From NCBI GenBank assembly GCA_040757115.1, contig JBFLYA010000234.1, positions 1-5,829 on the forward strand: 5,829 nt of DNA, given 5' to 3'. A program made the translations under genes and the position numbers. Positions 5,098-5,829 of the stretch are shown piece after piece. This DNA comes from a bacterium (GTDB taxonomy: Bacteria > UBA9089 > CG2-30-40-21 > SBAY01). Numbering within the stretch: position 1 is the first letter of the stretch; each line of letters begins with the position of its first letter. The notes under the pieces are model-generated. The model was not told the origin of the DNA. It searched no databases and saw nothing but the letters and a program-made list of their open reading frames with translations.

Positions 5098-5358
5098 TTA
5101 CTGGGCTTTGCTAAACTTATTGTATAACCAACCACATACCCAGAGGGTAATAAACCCATTTACAAACCCGTAGGCAAGACCAATGAGACTGCCAGGCCAA
5201 TTAACACAGTATCCAATGTAGAACTTGCCTAACAATTCAAGATGGTTACCTCCAGCAGGTGGCGGGGAGATAAGTAAAACCCAGATGGTGGCGATAAAAA
5301 CTGTTAGTCCCCATACGATACCGCCTGCTAATCCTAAGGCTACTTTATTTAGCTTCAT
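5098..5358 (-). CDS. Small holin-like two-segment membrane protein
   Basis: The 86-residue product has a hydrophobic segment at about 8-30 (LGLAGGIVWGLTVFIATIWV within it). A short loop follows with SPPPAGG and GKFYIGYCVNWPGSLIG, then a second segment at about 56-79 ending in WLYNKF. The GxxWG.....W, Y.GY....GSLIGL..GF..GF and WLYN pattern matches small proteins annotated as bacteriophage holin in many environmental bacteria. That name rests on family resemblance; no endolysin or phage gene is nearby, and the function is unproven. I chose the ATG at 5358 over the in-frame ATG at 5442. AGGAGGTG (5374-5367) lies 8 bp upstream, and the predicted transcript start near 5389 is downstream of 5442. 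It faces comEC tail to tail across a block of repeats and is divergent from alaS. Confidence 0.8.
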   Translation of the reverse strand: MKLNKVALGLAGGIVWGLTVFIATIWVLLISPPPAGGNHLELLGKFYIGYCVNWPGSLIGLAYGFVNGFITLWVCGWLYNKFSKAQ

Positions 5359-5395
5359 TTTTTTCTCACCTCCTTTTTGCGACTGCATCATTTTT

Positions 5396-5424
5396 ACATT
5401 ACCACAATTCTTCAATAATGTCAA
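5396..5424 (-). promoter_or_regulatory. Promoter of the holin-like gene
   Basis: On the minus strand there is a perfect -35 TTGACA (5424-5419), a 17-bp spacer and a weak -10 TAATGT (5401-5396) with TGG just before it. The start would be near 5389, leaving about 30 nt to the ATG and ruling out the longer reading frame. Confidence 0.6.
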
Positions 5425-5436
5425 CTTATTTTTTTC

Positions 5437-5465
5437 TTGCAATAATTTTATATGTGTGCTATACT
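5437..5465 (+). promoter_or_regulatory. Promoter of alaS
   Basis: -35 TTGCAA (5437-5442), a 17-bp spacer, and -10 TATACT (5460-5465) preceded by TGC, an extended -10. The start would be near 5472, so the alaS leader is about 225 nt. It is back to back with the holin-like promoter, the two -35 boxes 12 bp apart. Confidence 0.6.
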
Positions 5466-5490
5466 ACAAAGGAAGATGAAAATTAAGGGG

Positions 5491-5528
5491 CTCGGGACTC
5501 GGGAATAAAAGAATCCCCGAGTCCCGAG
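5491..5528. repeat. Perfect hairpin of CTCGGGA heptamer units in the alaS leader
   Basis: CTCGGGACTCGGG (5491-5503) and CCCGAGTCCCGAG (5516-5528) form a perfect 13-bp, GC-rich stem with a 12-nt loop. Both arms repeat a 7-bp unit, and one further TCCCGA unit follows to 5534. It stands out sharply from the AT-rich surroundings. Only TTTT follows it (5535-5538), so it is a poor terminator as written. It lies in the predicted alaS 5' leader. Confidence 0.85.
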
Positions 5529-5585
5529 TCCCGATTTTCAGGGGAAACGCTCATGAACCGTGGGTTCACAAACGAGGATGAAAAT

Positions 5586-5676
5586 AGTAGGTAGGAGATA
5601 GAAGGGGGGAAGGAGATAGGCGTGAGGAGTGATGTTTTCTTTACTTTCTACTTTCTACTCTCTACTTTCTACTTCC
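5586..5676. repeat. Purine block facing a TTTCTAC heptamer array, before alaS
   Basis: A purine-rich block (GTAGGTAGGAGATAGAAGG and on, to about 5630) is followed by the pyrimidine array TTTCTAC, TTTCTAC, TCTCTAC, TTTCTAC (5645-5672), a strict 7-bp period. The two halves are only loosely complementary. The array ends nine bases before the alaS ribosome binding site. Confidence 0.7.
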
Positions 5677-5696
5677 TTATTTTCAGGAGAGAATAA

Positions 5697-5829
5697 ATGA
5701 CTGGAACAGAAATTCGCACAAAATTCTTAGATTATTTTAGCGCACTTGACCATACGATTAAAACAAGTGCCTCGCTGGTGCCGACTGACCCAACGGTTTT
5801 ATTTACAATTGCCGGGATGGTACCGTTTA
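5697..5829 (+). CDS. alaS: Alanyl-tRNA synthetase, N-terminal 44 residues (cut by window edge)
   Basis: AlaRS attaches alanine to tRNA-Ala in the cytoplasm, an essential translation enzyme normally of about 870-900 residues. The visible start [20 protein letters not shown] is followed by [21 protein letters not shown]. This is the class II motif 1 region typical of AlaRS (R-x-x-F-L-x-(F/Y)-F, then SASLVP, LFT-x-AGM). The Ile in FTIAGM replaces the common Asn of FTNAGM, a variant I believe also occurs in other bacteria. AGGAGA (5685-5690) lies 6 bp before the ATG. The leader is unusually long and full of repeats. The rest of the gene lies beyond the right edge. Confidence 0.95.
   Translation, partial: MTGTEIRTKFLDYFSALDHTIKTSASLVPTDPTVLFTIAGMVPF

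Noticed and set aside
5359-5442. N-terminal extension of the holin-like protein starting at 5442
   Set aside because: The predicted promoter (-10 at 5401-5396) lies downstream of that ATG, and a near-perfect Shine-Dalgarno sits before the ATG at 5358.
5225-5479. Plus-strand frame of 84 codons opposite the holin-like gene
   Set aside because: It overlaps the minus-strand gene, its Shine-Dalgarno and both divergent promoters, and shows no family features.
5540-5600. T-box leader upstream of alaS
   Set aside because: The small TGAACC/GGTTCA hairpin (5554-5568) is present, but the conserved T-box sequence and an antiterminator/terminator pair are not.

Overview
The window comes from an AT-rich bacterial chromosome. 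Strong Shine-Dalgarno sites, sigma70-type promoters and bacterial gene families (ComEC, alanyl-tRNA synthetase, HicAB) make it bacterial. The dense load of short palindromic repeats and the small holin-like membrane protein are features I associate with uncultivated candidate-phylum or other environmental anaerobes. No marker here fixes the taxon.

Left part (1-890). A truncated copy of a 237-bp repeat (1-132) abuts a hairpin terminator (135-178). Next to it lies a cobalamin riboswitch read leftward (about 307 to 182). Its gene, if still connected, is off the left edge. The riboswitch promoter and the rightward promoter of a hicA-hicB toxin-antitoxin operon (457-890) are back to back, and both -35 boxes sit in one 34-bp palindrome (336-369).

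Middle (891-2296). hicB is followed by a short cassette-tail-like stretch and then a complete 237-bp element (940-1176). That element has 13-bp terminal inverted repeats and an 8-bp target duplication, AAAGTTTT. After it come about 330 bp with no intact gene, then a nested palindrome built of 7- and 8-bp units (1513-1781). The palindrome runs directly into a GxxExxY-family gene that has lost its 5' end (1793-2128). Two more repeat fragments (2130-2270) separate this from comEC.

Right part (2297-5829). A full-length comEC (2297-4627, DNA-uptake channel) ends inside the terminal repeat of the next element; its TAA stop lies within the repeat. The roughly 470 bp between comEC and a convergent 86-residue membrane protein (5358 to 5098) are almost entirely repeats: a 209-bp element with a 91-bp element nested in it (4624-4832), a 20-bp gap, and a second complete 237-bp element in inverted orientation (4853-5089), apparently identical to the one at 940-1176. 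The membrane-protein gene and alaS (5697 to the right edge) have divergent promoters. The alaS leader is about 225 nt and carries two more repeats with a 7-bp period.

The genes do not form one pathway. The unifying feature is the repeat load. Several elements with unrelated interiors share the terminus GTAAnnnTTCAG/CTGAAnnnTTAC. Their arms are made of short periodic units (7, 8 or 10 bp), and they sit at or just beyond stop codons. No transposase is encoded in the window, so these look like non-autonomous elements mobilised in trans.
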